DNA of 64,000 nt, taken from assembly GCA_037954325.1 (NCBI GenBank), contig JBBMNZ010000007.1:9987001-10051000 (forward strand). Reading direction: 5' to 3'. Below, in pieces: positions 11,301 to 26,100 of this stretch (positions are counted from its first letter, which is position 1; the number at the start of each line of letters is the position of its first letter). The notes under the pieces are model-generated. The model saw nothing but the letters and a program-made list of their open reading frames with translations, searched no databases and was not told the origin of the DNA. This DNA comes from Fistularia commersonii. Taxonomy: Eukaryota; Chordata; Actinopteri; Syngnathiformes; Fistulariidae. The position numbers and the translations under genes were made by a program.

Positions 11301-14300
11301 CGGCGCTCCCAGACATCAGCGGGGATTGGCTGAGGCGCTTCATGTGGATTAAACATGCTATCTTTATTTTGCTAACGGGGGGAAACGGGTCGATTAAATC
11401 AGAAAACAAGATGAGAATCTGGTCTGAAAATTTGTTTTTGTGTCCAAGCCGACTAAAATGTGGACGCCAACCTGCCGGCTAACACGTGTCGCTAACAGCC
11501 AATGAAACCAGGGGAGGCGGGATACAGGAAGTAGCGCCAGAAGACGGCGGGAATAAGCTGGAACGTCAAAACAAAGGTGGGCAGCGAAGGAGGAAGAGGC
11601 CGCTAAAGCCAAACATTACTAAAGTAATGGAGGACGGAGCAGATAGCCGCGCTAATACCAACATCGGCCATGTTTATTAACCCTCTGAACTCCAATGTTG
11701 TTTGTGAACTCTTCGTCTTTTCAACATCAGCTACCGCACCGACAGTTGTCCCCGGCTTTTTTAAACTATTTGGACGTGAATATATCGCGGCGGTGTCGGT
11801 TTCTCTAAGAGAACAGGGTGAACAACACTGAGTAGATTTTCTCATTTCTTATGCTAATCCATCCCGGGGAGACTAAAGAGTAGCGCCATCGTGTATACGA
11901 GTGTTCGGAGTAAAGGCTGAAGGGAAAATTAATTGTGATTTAGTGCAAAACAAGCGGGGGAGGAGGCGAGGGCTTTGCCATTGGAAATATTCAAATCAGA
12001 TGCTTTGGTCTTTAGTCATCGGACGGTGGAAACCAGAAGTAGCACTTCTGCAGAGGTTTTTTTATTAGTTTCAGCGACTTCCTGAATGGGAAAGGAGAAC
12101 ACCAATTCATTTGAAAACAATGAGTAAATCGTTCCGGTCTGCTTACACAGACGCACACATGCACACACAGTAGCAAGAGATATGTATTTTATATTGCGCG
12201 CCCAAGGACGTAATTCACAGAAAGACAAACGAACAGCCTCTTTAAGAGACTCGTGGCTTGTCGAAGGTTGATGGATTAGCTCGCTCTTCCACGGTGGCGT
12301 GACGGGCGCCTTGAGGAAAACAATGCAACCAACTGAATCAGAAGCTAAATCTCCATCTCTTCTGACCAGAGCCTGCATGCTTTCCCCCGCCCACTTGCAT
12401 GCCCTAAGCTAATGTTTTAATCGTGAAAATTACAAGTTAGCACAGAGAAACTAGCGGCCGTTGTCCTGCAGAAACCTCAGCGCTGCAATAATGCGCCTTT
12501 TCTTGAGAGCCGTCACCGCGGGGGACGGTGACGGCACAACAGCCCCGTTCATTCGCATCTGGCAGGAACAACAACGGGGGGCCAGTGTTGCCGCTCCGGC
12601 CAGTCGGCAGTGTGGATCGCAGCCGGGGTTGAGGAGCAAAATCACAAGGAAACAGGGCTGAGACTTTCACCCGGCGCCGCCAGCTATGCATCTGTCGGGA
12701 GGAGGGCTATCGGTGTTGAAGCAAGCATTGATGATAATTGCAACCTAGCCGTACTGCCTGCTTTGGTTGATAATCCCAACCGTCTGAGGGGGCATAAGTA
12801 TTTAATCCACTGCCTCGTCCGCTGGACAAGAGTCAGATGCTGGCAGGCAGCCATTAACCGGCTGTGAATCGGTCGGTTCGGCCTTACAAGAACAGCCCTT
12901 TGGGAGACGGTGCTCTGAATAACGGGCGCAAGTCGCAAGCGCACAGAGAGGCGGAGAACCCACCATCCTCCTGCTCCACGTGTGCGAACTTTGGGTCGAT
13001 TTTTCAGCCGATTTTTCACTTTTCACTTTTTCACTTGTGATTTGAGCCCAGATTTGAGTTAGGAGCGAGTGGGATGAGATTTTGACGCTGACGTGTCCGC
13101 CACTGTCCGTGAAGTGGCATTTAAAAACAATCTTACCTGCTGCTAGCTAGCCCTGAGAAAACCATGGAAAAACATGAGCAGGGTGTGGACTTGTCCATGA
13201 AGAGATGGAGAAGTTGTTTGTGAAGTACGGTGAGTCATTCAAAACCGGTCTGGGACGGTTTGATTGTTTTAAAAAGAGGAGTTTAGCCATATCGTGTAGC
13301 AAAGCATGCTAGTTAGATTTAGCAACACATTGTAGCATTTAGCGTGGAGCCAGTAAGCTAAGTTAAGCACTTGCATACCATTCTTACTTATGTTTTTCTT
13401 GAATCTATTTATTTATTTCTTGACATCCTCTTTTATTATGTATTATTAATGTTTATACATTATTTGCTATTAATAAAGCACATTTTTCTTATTGAAAAAC
13501 GTGAAATGAAACCGGGGCTCTGGAATGGATTAACAGCGTTTCAATTCATATCAATGGGGACATTTTACTTGATACACGAGCAAATTGAGTTACGAGCAAC
13601 AGAACCATTTCAACTCCCAAGTCAAGGTATCTCGTCGTACTACTTCTTAGGAGTACTTCTTAGTAATACTTAAGTCCTTATTTAATTGCTAGAATTTACG
13701 TTTGCACCTGCATTTGATGAAGTACCTTTGTGGCACTTTTGCAGTACTTTTGCAGCCTGCTAAGCTCGGCCCCTACGGCGGCCTGTGCCAAAAACACAGT
13801 GTTATTTTTACTTCTACACATCACGGGGATCTGAAGACATTAATGAGCGGGAGCCGGCGTGCATATCCGTTGAACCAAAGGATTCCTTTTGTCATTTTCA
13901 ACGTTGCATCATGTGTGTTAGCGGTTCCCTGCTCATGCTGCGCTTCACTTAACTCTCATCGGTCTGATTTTCTGCAGTGAAGTTATTATGAGTCACACGG
14001 GGTGATTTGCTCATTTCCCGCAGAACGCTAACAAACCGTGAAATACGTTTTGGAAACCCGAGTACGTGAGTCGTTTGCATAGTATGGGCAGTTTTCACTG
14101 GAGGCCGTCGAGATGAAGGAGGAGGGGGAGTTTACGTGCCGAGGGTCAATGGTCCAGAGCAATGGAGAGGGTGGAGAAGGCGTGGAGGAACAGGTGCTAG
14201 GAGGTTGGAGAAAAGTGTCAGAGAGGAGAAAACAGAATCAGCTTGAATGACAGGAAAGGTAAATGACAGACATTTCCAAAGTCCGGCCTGCAGCCTGTGT

Positions 14301-17300
14301 TCAAATTTACACCAGCCCGCATCCTCTGTCATAAAATCAATAATATGCGTCCGTCAGCACTGTTGATCATGCAATACGTAAGTACGACACTAACTGGGAA
14401 TGAACGTGGCGAAAAATTGAAGCGACTGGAAGCTGTTTTAACAGCACAGCAGCGCTTTTTTACAAGAGCTTGCAAATCAAATGAAAATGCCACAAAAGGC
14501 AAGATATGAGGTAGCAACGCTGATTGCTAAGGACTGCAACCCTCATACTGAGGGTGAATTTATTAAAGACAGCGTGATGAAAATGGTGGAGAAAATTTGT
14601 CCTGAGAAGAAGCATGAGTTTGTTAATGTTTCCCTGGGTGGTAGCACTGCGGTACAAGGAACTGAAGATGTTTTATCATGAAGAGACAATTAGAGGCATA
14701 AGGAACAGTTTGACTTTTTTTCAATAACTTGCAACCAAAGCACTGATACCTCAAAGGATGTCAAGCTCAATGGCCGTCCCTCACGCGCCAAATATGGCCC
14801 TCTTTGCAAAACGTTCGGACACCCCTGCTATATGACAAGTGAATGAGAAGGTGAACGGTTATATGTCTCAATATGTGACCCCGTGATGGATCCAGGGTCA
14901 ACCCGGCCAATGACAAGCGGTATAGTTAATGAATGAATGATTAAAATATCAGAAATGACTTCCAATCTCTTCCAAATTGTTTTTGCAATCCCTTCCAAAT
15001 GTGTAATTATTTTTTCCTACACTTATTTTTAGCATGCGGTTGCGGCTGTGCAATGCTAGCGTATCCAATTTTTCAAAAAGCCCGCAGTTGTGAAGAGCTG
15101 AACGGCTGATGAAAGGCTCCTTGCCACACTAGAATATCATCTTACAGTTCCACACCAGCAAATCCTTCGGATGACAGCGCGACTCAAGAGAGGAAAAATA
15201 AAAAAATTGAAAAAATAAATCAGTCGACACCGTCCCCGCATGAATATTTGAGGGATGAACACACAGAATTAAGTGTTTTTTAAAATGGGACCTCGGAGAG
15301 CCAAGGATGCCCTCTTGACCACGCCGGGCTCGGGGCCAGGCACCGGCTGAGACTCCTCGGGAACAGAGTAACGTATTTAAGTGGCAGAAGAAAGTGTATT
15401 AGAGATCAGGACGTCGGGAGAATGTCTGATGAAGGATTTAAAGCAAAATTCCTGTAAAACACGACCCAAGGATGTTTTTGGAGAACGGAGAAGGAAACAG
15501 GACAATGGCAGACTTCCTCCTGGTCCGCAATCTGGGCTGGATATATTCCTTGGTCCACAACAGCATAGCTTTTCGCTATCAGGGCTAACATTACGGCTGT
15601 GTGTGTGTGTGTATGTGTGTGTGGTGGTTAGCCTTGAAGCTAGCATGGCTTCAGAACCACCTGGATTAACCATCTCACAGATGTTTTTTTTGAAGCATAA
15701 TTGAGAAAAAAAAACTACCCACAGTCTATTGTTTGTTGCGATGGAACCTCCTCTCCAGACCTCCAGCCTGGTAGCTCCAATCTCAGCATCCTTCTACCCA
15801 GATCTTCACCATCCCTCCTCTGTCCCAGTCCAAACCATCAGGCTGACTTTATCTCCAGAACATCTGACAGGTACCGTCCCTCTGATGGACTCATTCCTGA
15901 TCCTCTCCGTCCTGCTCACTCCCAAAGAAAGGCTCAACATCTCCATCTCAGCTACTTCTAGCCTCCTGTCTTGTCCTCAGTGGCACCATCTGGAAATCAT
16001 ACACCATTGGTGATGTCTCCACAGTCTGGTCCACCTCTACTGGCGGCGTAAAAATACCCAGATGTTGCTTCAAATGAAATGAAAGCAAGCCAAGTCAATG
16101 GACTGAAAGATGAGAAGGTAGCGCTAAGCGCTAACTGTATCGCACCAATCTGTTATACCATGATTGAGTATTCTTTCGTCCAAAGGAAGCTCCAGCTGGA
16201 GTTTCTCATTACAGCGTGAGTGACTCATTACCAGCAAAGAGGCACTTAAACACAACGTGCTCCTGTGCTGTGAAGGTCTTTCCCGGCGCATACAACCGAT
16301 GATTAGCCTATTTGGGCGAGGTGAGACCAACGCCAGACAGGCATGAAACCTCATTACTGGAGACCGCTTTCCCTTAAATACCTCCCCGACGCCTTTCACA
16401 TCCTTTCCCGGTGCATCTTCGAAGCAGCGTCGTAGCATCTCCACGCAGGTCAACCATCCGGGAAGCGCAGGTTTGATTTCTATACCCGCACCCCATTTAC
16501 CGCCAGAAGAGGTGGGCCGGGTCAAACGGACATCGAGCGAGAGCCCGGACTCATCCCGATGGCCAATGATGGGGATCGCGAAGGGCCCCGCGGCGTTAAT
16601 ATCAGCAGAGTGATGGACTTCAATTTTCCCCTCCTTTGCCCCGGCTCGTTCGGCTGCCGCTCAGCGTGAGAGCGAGCATTCGTCTTCAAAAGGACAGATG
16701 ACGCCCAAGGGCAAAGACCAACAAATTCTTGGCGGAAAAGCACAAATGCGCACCAGACAAGAGGAACAAGATAAGGAGAACAAATTGGCATAATAAACGT
16801 GCAGCTGCATAATTCAACAAGGGTGCAGGAGAGTTGCGCTTTCCCGCTTTCTCCACCTTCGTCGATGATTGTGCAATGCGTCACCCGGGGCAACTGACAT
16901 TTCATTGAGGGGAGAGGGCCCATTAAACGAGTTATTGGCTTTTGATTTCAGCTTCATCCACCTGTTGCCGTCGAGCTTCCGCGACAGCTCTGCACCATCT
17001 ACTCCGCCGGGCGACCAAATTATGAAAAAACCCTCGAGGCTTGGATGTCCTTGAAGTGTAACCTGGGCAATCTGGATCCTTTTTTTGGGGGGGGCATCAT
17101 TTGGAAATGTTCAAGTGCAGAGATGTGCTTCGGAGAGATGCGCTAAGCTAGTTAGCAGAGGCTTAGCAGGTTGCCCAATCAGACACGCACAGGACCATTA
17201 ATGCGGTCACTCGGAAGTAAAGCGGCCATAATTCTGGCTATAGTTTATCCCGATCAGATTCCTGACTGATTGTGTGATGGCGTCATGTGATGATCCATAA

Positions 17301-20098
17301 TTTAAGGAGACAAAAACGAGGCGTTTGAAGGAAATTAGAATTTATCTCCTCACTTAGATGGAAGCTTTGATCGCGACACCAGTAATGGCTGTCATTAGGA
17401 AGTAGAAATGGGCCTCTATCAGTTCTTCATCAAAATGGATTGATTCTGAACTAATTTTAGAAATTCATTCATTCATTCATTATCTAAGGCGCTTATCCAT
17501 GTCACAGAGGAGTGTCACCAAGGGCTGGAGTTGAACAGAGGTCCATATATAGACCATTGACCCTCTCATTCACACTTCATAGGGAGACCAATAATGATTC
17601 AGTCTCTCATTCACACGTCTGGACAATGTAGGGTCTCCAATGAACCTCTTGCATGTGTTTGGACATGACTGAGAACCCGGAGTCCCTGACTGAGTCCCTG
17701 TGGGAATCCAACCTTGTTGTGAGGAGGAAGTGCTAACCACTATGAGAAGTTACTGCCTTTTTTTTTTACCGCAAAAGTCCAACCGCCCCCGCTGCACGAG
17801 GCTCCTGACCTCTTTCCCTTCAAACTAATCACGGCATTATTATATTTTCACGAGGATTGGCTGCGAGGCCAGGCTTTGCTAAGTTTAGCTTAGCTCATGA
17901 GTTTGTTAGCTCAAGAGCTCATTTAAATCCTGGTACTCCAACCGCTCAGTACGTGTTCTCCTCGAGGATGTCCTCTTGGCCTTTAGGAAGCAGTATTTTT
18001 CATCATCTGGCATTTGAGTGCGACAATGAGGTAATTTGTCAAACAACAATACTATTATTATGATTATACTCTGGAATCCTCAGCCACCAGGAACTCAGAC
18101 CCTTCACCAAACTTCATATCACTACTCAAAACCTATTTAATTTAATCAAATAAAATTGACAACCATCTGAGCACCCTAAGAAGCTCAGCTCAGATAGTGG
18201 ATGTATTATTACTATTATTGTTATCATTATGATTATGCTTCAGTTTGGGAGAAAAGGCTCTGATACATTGGAACCCCGGGTCGTTGCAGCTGGCGAGTCT
18301 CACCTGGTGCAGCGCAGTGAGGCCGTCTTCGTTGCAGAGGTCCGGGCTCACGTTATTCCTCAGCAGGTAGCGAACTGCGGAAAGGGGAGGAGGAGGAGAA
18401 AGAGTAGGCACGTTAATGAAGGTGGAAGTTGGGGAAAAATTTCCATTATAATGCTGGGGATTTTCAAAAGCGTGTTTGGCAAAATCGACGCACTTTAATT
18501 TGCACCGGAGAACCACGAGTTCTAGATGAGTCTGACGCCCAGAGCGCATTAGCGTGACGGACAACGCTGATGAGACAATGCTAGTTGAAGGGAATTTTAA
18601 ATCTAAGAAACTTCCAGATGGGAGTGGAAACATTCGGCTGTTCTTTGATTTTCTTGTTAAGGCTGAACATGGCGGTGTGTGCAGGTCGGTAATGTTAGCT
18701 TTCTATGAGCATGTTGGTCATTGATATTATCTTTGTACAAGTGCGCGAGTCGTAATGTTAGCTTTGCAAGAGCAAGCAGATTGATAACATTAGATTTGTA
18801 TGGTTACTCAGGTGAACAATGTTAGCTTTATAGCTTTGTATGAGTGCGCAGGTCAGTAAAGTTAGCTTTGTGCGAGCGCAAAGTCAGCAGAATTAGCTTT
18901 GTACGTGCACGCAGGTCAGTGAAGTTAGCTTTGTACGAGGGTGGAGGTCGTTTATATTAGCTCTGTACTAGCATGCAGGTCAGTAAAGTTAGCTTTGTAC
19001 CAGCACAAAGTCAGCAAAATTAGCTTCATACGAGCCTGAAGGTCGATAATGTCAGTCTTATATGAATCATGCAGGCCAGTAATGCTAGCTTTGTTCGAGT
19101 ACATAGGTTGGTAATGTTAGCTTTGTGTGAGCATAAAGGTCAATAATATTGCCTTTGTACGAGCACACAGGTTGTAATGTTAGCTTAGTACTAGCACGGA
19201 GGTTGGTAATGTTAGCTTTGTATGAAGTGGTTAGGTCATAACGTTAGCTTTGTACAACCTCACAGATTGGTAATGTAAGCTTTGTAAAAGCATGCAGGAC
19301 AGTAAAGTTAGCTGCACGCAGGTCAGTAAAGTTAGCTTTGTACAAGCATGCGGCTCATTAACGTTAGCTTTCTACGAGTGCACAGCTTGTAATGTTAGCT
19401 TTGTATGAAGTGGGTAGGTCATAATGTTAGCTTTGGAGGAACACGCAGGTTGGTAACGTTAGCTTTGCTGTAGAAGACAACAGAATTGCTAATATGAGCA
19501 GATAGAATGTTGCCAGTTAAGAGTGAAAACATGTCCGGGTTCAAATCCAGAACAAACTCTACATGTTCACATCAAATAAGCCGACCAATCGGCTGTCAAG
19601 ATGTAGAGCACTTTTTTTGATTGAGTCCACCCCCTACTTTTAATATCTCTGTCCGCCTTCCGGTGCATCTCGACTTAACCATTTTGCTATCCAGCGATAA
19701 AAGCAATCAATCCCCATCCCATTTAATCGCACGTCGGTCAATCGGCCATCACACAGCAACACCCATCTCTCAAATTAGTAGCCATCGAAAATAATATCCA
19801 CAAATGACCTTAGGAATATGGACGGAGTGTAAAGAAGGGTAAAGGGTGGGAGTGCTGTGATGACGGGTGGGATTATGGTGTTTGTCTGGCTCACAGTCTG
19901 AACGGATAAAACCTCCGACCGATTCACAAAATATTGTCCAACCCCTCATTTGCCTTGGACAATAGAAAAATAAAATCTGTAAACCTGCTGGCCTGGACAG
20001 GAAGTGGCTCCGGCACAGTGTGTCACAGATGTACCTTGAGTGTCAGGAGCGTCGCCATACATCTTTAACCCACTGCGACGTCAATGCAGGTCGATGAA

Positions 20099-20178
<80 letters not shown>

Positions 20179-23100
20179 TCTGTCTTTACTCAAGAGCGGC
20201 TATTAAACACAGCCCGTTTTGATGTGACGTCTAGACATTCGAGTGGAACTGGATTCATCTGGTTTCCTCTGGAGCCTTTCACATCTTCCAAAATCAAACA
20301 AATACTCCGACGCCATAACATCTGTTCTGTCGTGGCTCTCGCTGACCACCCGGAGGAAGTCGGGAAACCAAAACAATGTCTAAACCCTCTCAAGACGGGA
20401 CCCTCCTGCCGTGTCCATTACGGATGTTGTCTATTGCGTTAGCGAGAAGCTCACCTATTAAAACCCTCGCCTCTGGATGAATCCCATCTGCTCCTCCGGC
20501 ATCCAGAGGACCCAGATGAGGATGCATCTGTTCAGTACACCTCCAAGAGAAGACCCAGAACACGCTGGAGGGGACTATGTCTGCTCGGATGGCCCGGGAA
20601 AGCCTTGAGATTCCCTCGGAAGACCTGGACCAAGTGGCCTGGAAGAGGGAACTCTTGGCCACCGTTTTTGACCTGCTACCCCAGGGTAAGAAGGCAGAAG
20701 ATGGATGGATGGAGGGATAAGAATTCTGTCTGGGCTCTTGTTGGGAGAAGGTTGCCAATAATCGCATTTTTTCTGCCTCGGAAGCTTAAGAATCCCAAAA
20801 TGTGAAGGTGAAACATGGGTGACAACGCAGGCTCCCGTGGGTCCTCCAGAGCAGAGGGTTGCAGTTACCCACCTCACCACTAAGTGTCACTAGACCCTTC
20901 AAAAGGGTACTACAGTACTCTAAACTTCTTTGGTCCTTTAACACCAACACATGTGAGCGAAAGTATGATTGTAAATCACTCACAGTCCACCACGCCAACG
21001 GTATGGCTCACCCCCCCCCCCCCACACACACACACACATAAACACACAAACCCGAGGAGGAATTTAAATTGAGCTGCAGCCGGCCACGTGAAACCAGAAG
21101 TCTGATTCCCATCTGTCTGTAGCAACACCCTGCACATTTGGGAAAAAAAAAAAAAAAAAAAACAGCAGTTCATCTTATGAAAGTATCACCATGGCGACTA
21201 TCCGCCGTCCTGCGAACACACAGATACACCCTCCCTGCTTTTTCCTGGGTGGGTCCGGTGAATTCCAATGGAGGGAGCGGGACAAAGATGCTTCCCAAAA
21301 GATAAAACATACATCAACAAACAACAGCAGGGGAAGCCGAACACGCCCTTCCTTCCTGTTATCTTACCCAACACTGAGCGGGCCGAGCACCGGCATCCAA
21401 ACGTTGTTGATGCTAATGTCCCAGGGGGTTGCAGGGAGGTTACTTGAAAAGAGAACTTCTGGGTCCGATGTGCAAGAATACCACTTTTAATCATCTGAAG
21501 ACGACATGTGTCTGGCAAGTCAGCGTAAAGCGGGAAAAGTGTGGAGTTGTCACTGGTTGCTTTATTTGCATTTCTTGGATTGTAATCGGGCAGCAAGGCG
21601 GTTAGCGCTAACAGGAAGGTCCCTGGTTGGATTGCAGCAGGTGGCTTTTAAAGTTAATTTGCCACTTTTCTAAGTGCACGAGTTCAAGATGACACCAACG
21701 GTCAGAACGCATTAGCATGACGGACGAGGCCGATGAGACGACGCTGGCTGAAGGGAAATTTAAATCTAAGAGACTTCTAGGTGGGAGTAGAAACGATCGT
21801 CTGTTCTTTGCATTTTCTTGTGAAGAAGATAACGTATCACAGTAGCACCTCCACCCTCTATTAGTATCTTAACGCTAAAGTGGACGACTGCGCAGATTGA
21901 TTATGTTACATTTCTATGAGCAGCCAGGTCAGTAATGTTACATTTCTACGAGGGCGCGAGTCACCAATGGTAGCTTCATATGAGCGTCCAGGTCATAAAT
22001 ATTAGCCTTGAACAAGACTCAAGGTTGTTAATGTCAGCTTGTGCGCACATGCAGTTGAGCAATGATGGCTTTGTACGAGCGCACAGGTTGGTAATATTAG
22101 CAAAGACAGCTGGTACAACCCTAAGAGCAGAGTAAGCAATTTAGCTAATGAATGAATGGATGAATATATATATATATATGTATGATCACAAAATTTTACA
22201 TTCGAATCCACCCATTGATCATCCACTGACAGTGGATAGCTGCAGCCAATCCCTGTAGACAAAGGGCGGGGAGCAGGTTTAACCCTTGTCAATCACACAC
22301 CAGAATTCACTCAATCACAACGACGAGTCCTTGTTGAACTCGCTAATGCATTGCAAACCTTCGCTAAACACACTTTCTGCACAATAAACCAAGTGTTTAG
22401 CTAAACACATGCAATTACGGCGACACGCTGTCCCTCGGGTAGGAATTAAAAAGGCTGGTGGCACAACCGTTCGCATCGTTATCTACGATTGACCATGACC
22501 AGGCTCAAAAAACACACAGCGGCACAAGGTGACTTGAATTGTAGTGAGTGAGTGTGTGTGTGGAGAGTGGTGGGTATAAACACACAGCTCTTCTCTATTT
22601 GCAGGGCTTCAGCCGTCATCACTCAGGCTGTTTACAGGCGGCTCTAACGGATCAAACCACGAGCGCCGGGCCTGTCATAAAAAGGAAAACATTTGCATTT
22701 CTGTAATAAAACAGCCGGGGATTGTCGGGAGGTCGTTCTGGGGCTCCTAGTTTGTTTTTTTCCCTGGGTGACAAAATATTAATGAATTCAATACGTTGTG
22801 AAACAACAAAAGCGCAGAAAACCTGAGGAAGCTAAAAAAAAAAACCTTTCAGAGAGGAATGTTGAGCGCCATTAGCAACCAGCGCTAGTTAGAATCCACC
22901 CCTCTCTTTCCTGGAGTTTAGAGGCCACGATAACGGATGAACGCTAATCGCTATCTCGGTCAGCTGACCGGTCTGCAGCGACTACGTTTAACAACTGAAT
23001 ACTCCTAAGCTGCAATCGGCAACAAAATAAACATTTCTTGGTCAGGTCACACACAGGATGCTCTCAAATGTCTGACTTTATATTTGTTTTTAGCATTAGC

Positions 23101-26100
23101 CTCGCTACATGTGCTGTCAATTCAGTAGAAATGTGGGAAAAAGTGAGATGTCTCTCTCTAAGCTACTTCAATCAGCTACGGTGTGATGTTGATTAGCGTG
23201 GCTTAACTATGCCGTCGCTAACAACCCGGTGACTAAACTAGCTATCGACTAGTCTTTGCAGCCCAGCTTCCTTTCCAGAGAAACTCCATTGAACAAGTGC
23301 CGATTTATGATTTAATGGTATCCATCGCACCGTTAGCACAAGCAAGCAAATCCTTCTAAAAACATTATCTGAAAAGAACAGCGCTGAAGTAGCACCGAGT
23401 AGCAGTCGGGACCCAAACATGCTGAGAAACTAGCAGGAAAATCAGCAAAACGCGGCGTTAACTGATCGGATACAGTCTCGATCAATTTCCGCTGTTGGGA
23501 GGATTTTTCCACGACCCGATCGTAATCGGCGCGGGCCCTCAAAGAGCCACTTCGCCCTCGACACAGCCAAACCCTGAGCCTAGAAAAACCGTGCCGGAGG
23601 GCTGTCAGGAAATGAAGCCGCCGCGTCCCAAACGCTTTTCCTCCAAGGTGGCTCGGTCGCTGCCTCGCCGGATGCAAAGAATCTGGGTCACTTGGCACAT
23701 CCATAAGCGGCGACGAAATGACATTGGTTTTAGTAGGACGTTCGGGGAGAGGCCGGCTGATATAATTAGCGTTCTACCGCGTGTAATAATTACCCTCTGT
23801 ATGATGAGCTATTAATGGATTTTTAACCACTTGTTAAACGTTTTTAACGGCGTTGTGACAGCGGCGGCGACAGAAATCAAACACAGGTTCGAGGAGTTCG
23901 CACACCCGTACCGTCTGCCATCGACTGAAAATGCTGGAATTACTCGTCAGCTCATCCATGATAAATTGAAGCCATTAATTCATTCTTTCATTATTTATCC
24001 AGCTTATCCTGCACTGGGGGTCCAGGGTGTCTATCACATCAACTTGTAACCGTTGCCAGTCGGTCAATTGGCCACATATATACGACCATTCATCCTTTCA
24101 TTTATATAGTAACATAAAACCACTCAGCCTCTCAATCACAGGTGGAGACAATTTAGAGTTTCCAATGACCCTCCAGCTGATACGAGAAGAACATGGAGAC
24201 AGAATACCTTCATAAAGGACACTCCAATCGAAGGTATACTGAAATACTTGAGGTGATGCTTTGGTTGTGGTCTGGATAATACAGCCAGTCTCTATAAGAC
24301 CAACACTGATTGGGTTTATTTGAAGAAAAGGCATTAAAATTAAGGACTTCGCAGAAGGGGAAATGATTGGCCTGGAGCAACTTTAGGATGACTGTTGATG
24401 ACGAATACGACGTGGAGCCAAAAAAAAACATGGCTCAATGCATTTCAACTCCCCGCCGCCGGCCAACATCACAGTGCAAAGGCTTTGGGAGGGGGTTGGG
24501 AATTATTTTATCAAACCTAAATCTAGCATCTAATCCGTAACATGACCTCCAGCTCTTTTAAATCCCACAGCAAATGTATTTAGTGACAGTAGTGAGGCAT
24601 TTCCCCCCCGCCCCCTGAAAAAGAAAAGTCTCAGCCCATTACAGTTGGCCTCCTCTCCACAGATATCAGCTTCGGAAAAGCCTGGCGGGTCCAAATGAGC
24701 GTGGAGTTCCAATGCTGACCTGCAAGTTTTGAGGCTATTCTAATACGAGCAAGAAGCTAGTCCGGGTGGGTGGAGGGGGCTGCCCAGGGGGGGTAATACA
24801 ATTAAACGTGCTGCACTTTCAGGACATTATCACTCTTTGTGTTTTTAATGAGGCACCTGTTTGGTTTGTTCAGGGCCTAATCCCTGCCGGATAATCCAGA
24901 ATCCTATTGCAGGGGTTTATATGTGCATGGCTGTTCATTTACCACCTGACGGAGGCCGGGGGTGGAGTGTGTCCCTGCAGGGTGCTGAACAGTTAGGGCG
25001 ATTGATCGCTCAACGAGAACTCCTAGATGAAGTCCAGGATATCGTCAAACTGGGCTTATTCTAGCTGGCACGCTAGCAGCTGGTGCTAGCAGCCGGCTTC
25101 TGCTCAGTGCATCATCACCTAAGACAGTTAGAGACAAGTGAACGCACCAGACTTCTGGGAATAGCGGAGAGGTAAACAAATCAAGAAGGGGTCGCTACGA
25201 CCTCGCCGTCCTAACAGCGTTGCGCCAAGCATGATGTCGAAAAACAACATCCATGCAAAATCTAACTGCATTTGACAGACGTCTCCGAGCCGCTGGGCAG
25301 GGTCGTCCAACGGCCGGATTCAATCACCTGATGCCAAGGCGTGCGGCAGCAGCAGTGATGAATCTGAGCAGCTCGGGCCTACGGGCCACCCTGACCTCTC
25401 CGTCTGCCTGCGTTACTATGGAAATAGGCGTTAACTGGAGGTGGAGGGGGGTGGCTCTCCTCGGGGAGGCTTCCGAGTCCTCGTTGGGGCTTCTCGCTTT
25501 GTCGGGGGCACGTTTTTCCACTAAAGAGCGCATCATGACAGTGGTACTAAAGAACATAACGGGGCACATGGCGCGACCTTCCTAAAGCGAGGCACTAAAT
25601 AAATCAGATGTTCTCACGTGCAGTGGACTTATTGTTCTGTCCCTGAATAAGCAAAGATGATACTAATTCCATGGCCCATTACGTCCCCAGCTGACGGCGC
25701 CGGCCCCTGACGTCCTATCGGATTTATCCCCCGGCATGATAACCAAACCGGCTCGAGCCACTTGTACTTTTGTTATTATCGCTCTTTTTATTCCAGGGGG
25801 GATTAATCCCCCAAATGTTACATGCCCGGAATGAGTCGGTTCCCGTTGCCAGAGCACGTGAGCGTGGAAGGGAGGGGAGGAAGAGGCGGCGGCAGTGCCA
25901 GAGTGTGCCGGGCAGCACCGCGACACCTCCGGGGGGGCTCAGAGCAGCTGAGGCAGTCGAGTAAACTCCAGCCTTACCGTTCCTCTGGTCTTACGCTCAA
26001 CGTTATATCCTCATGAGGGCAGCGCCTTCTGTCCGTCCTCCCGGTTGACTTCCTGTGTAATTCTTAATGTTTTTGGGGAGGTCACGGGCGCATAGGCAAA

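Larger units (their letters stand above)
9542..18303 (-). other. ppp1r16b: Intron 2 of ppp1r16b
   Basis: 8.8 kb. It contains a Tigger-like element with a nested hAT (9762-10717), a second Tigger-like copy (about 12985-13640), a hAT transposase relic (14290-14818), an RTE-like LINE fragment (15730-16040) and a dispersed tandem-array element (17465-17740). 11100-12980 and 16040-17460 hold only small (CA)n tracts and unrecognised sequence. Confidence 0.7.

Noticed and set aside
20040..20222. Reading frames made of Val-Cys or His-Thr repeats (also at 6.6-7.1, 30.9-31.1, 46.0, 53.7 and 55.3 kb)
   Set aside because: They are translations of dinucleotide microsatellites, not genes.
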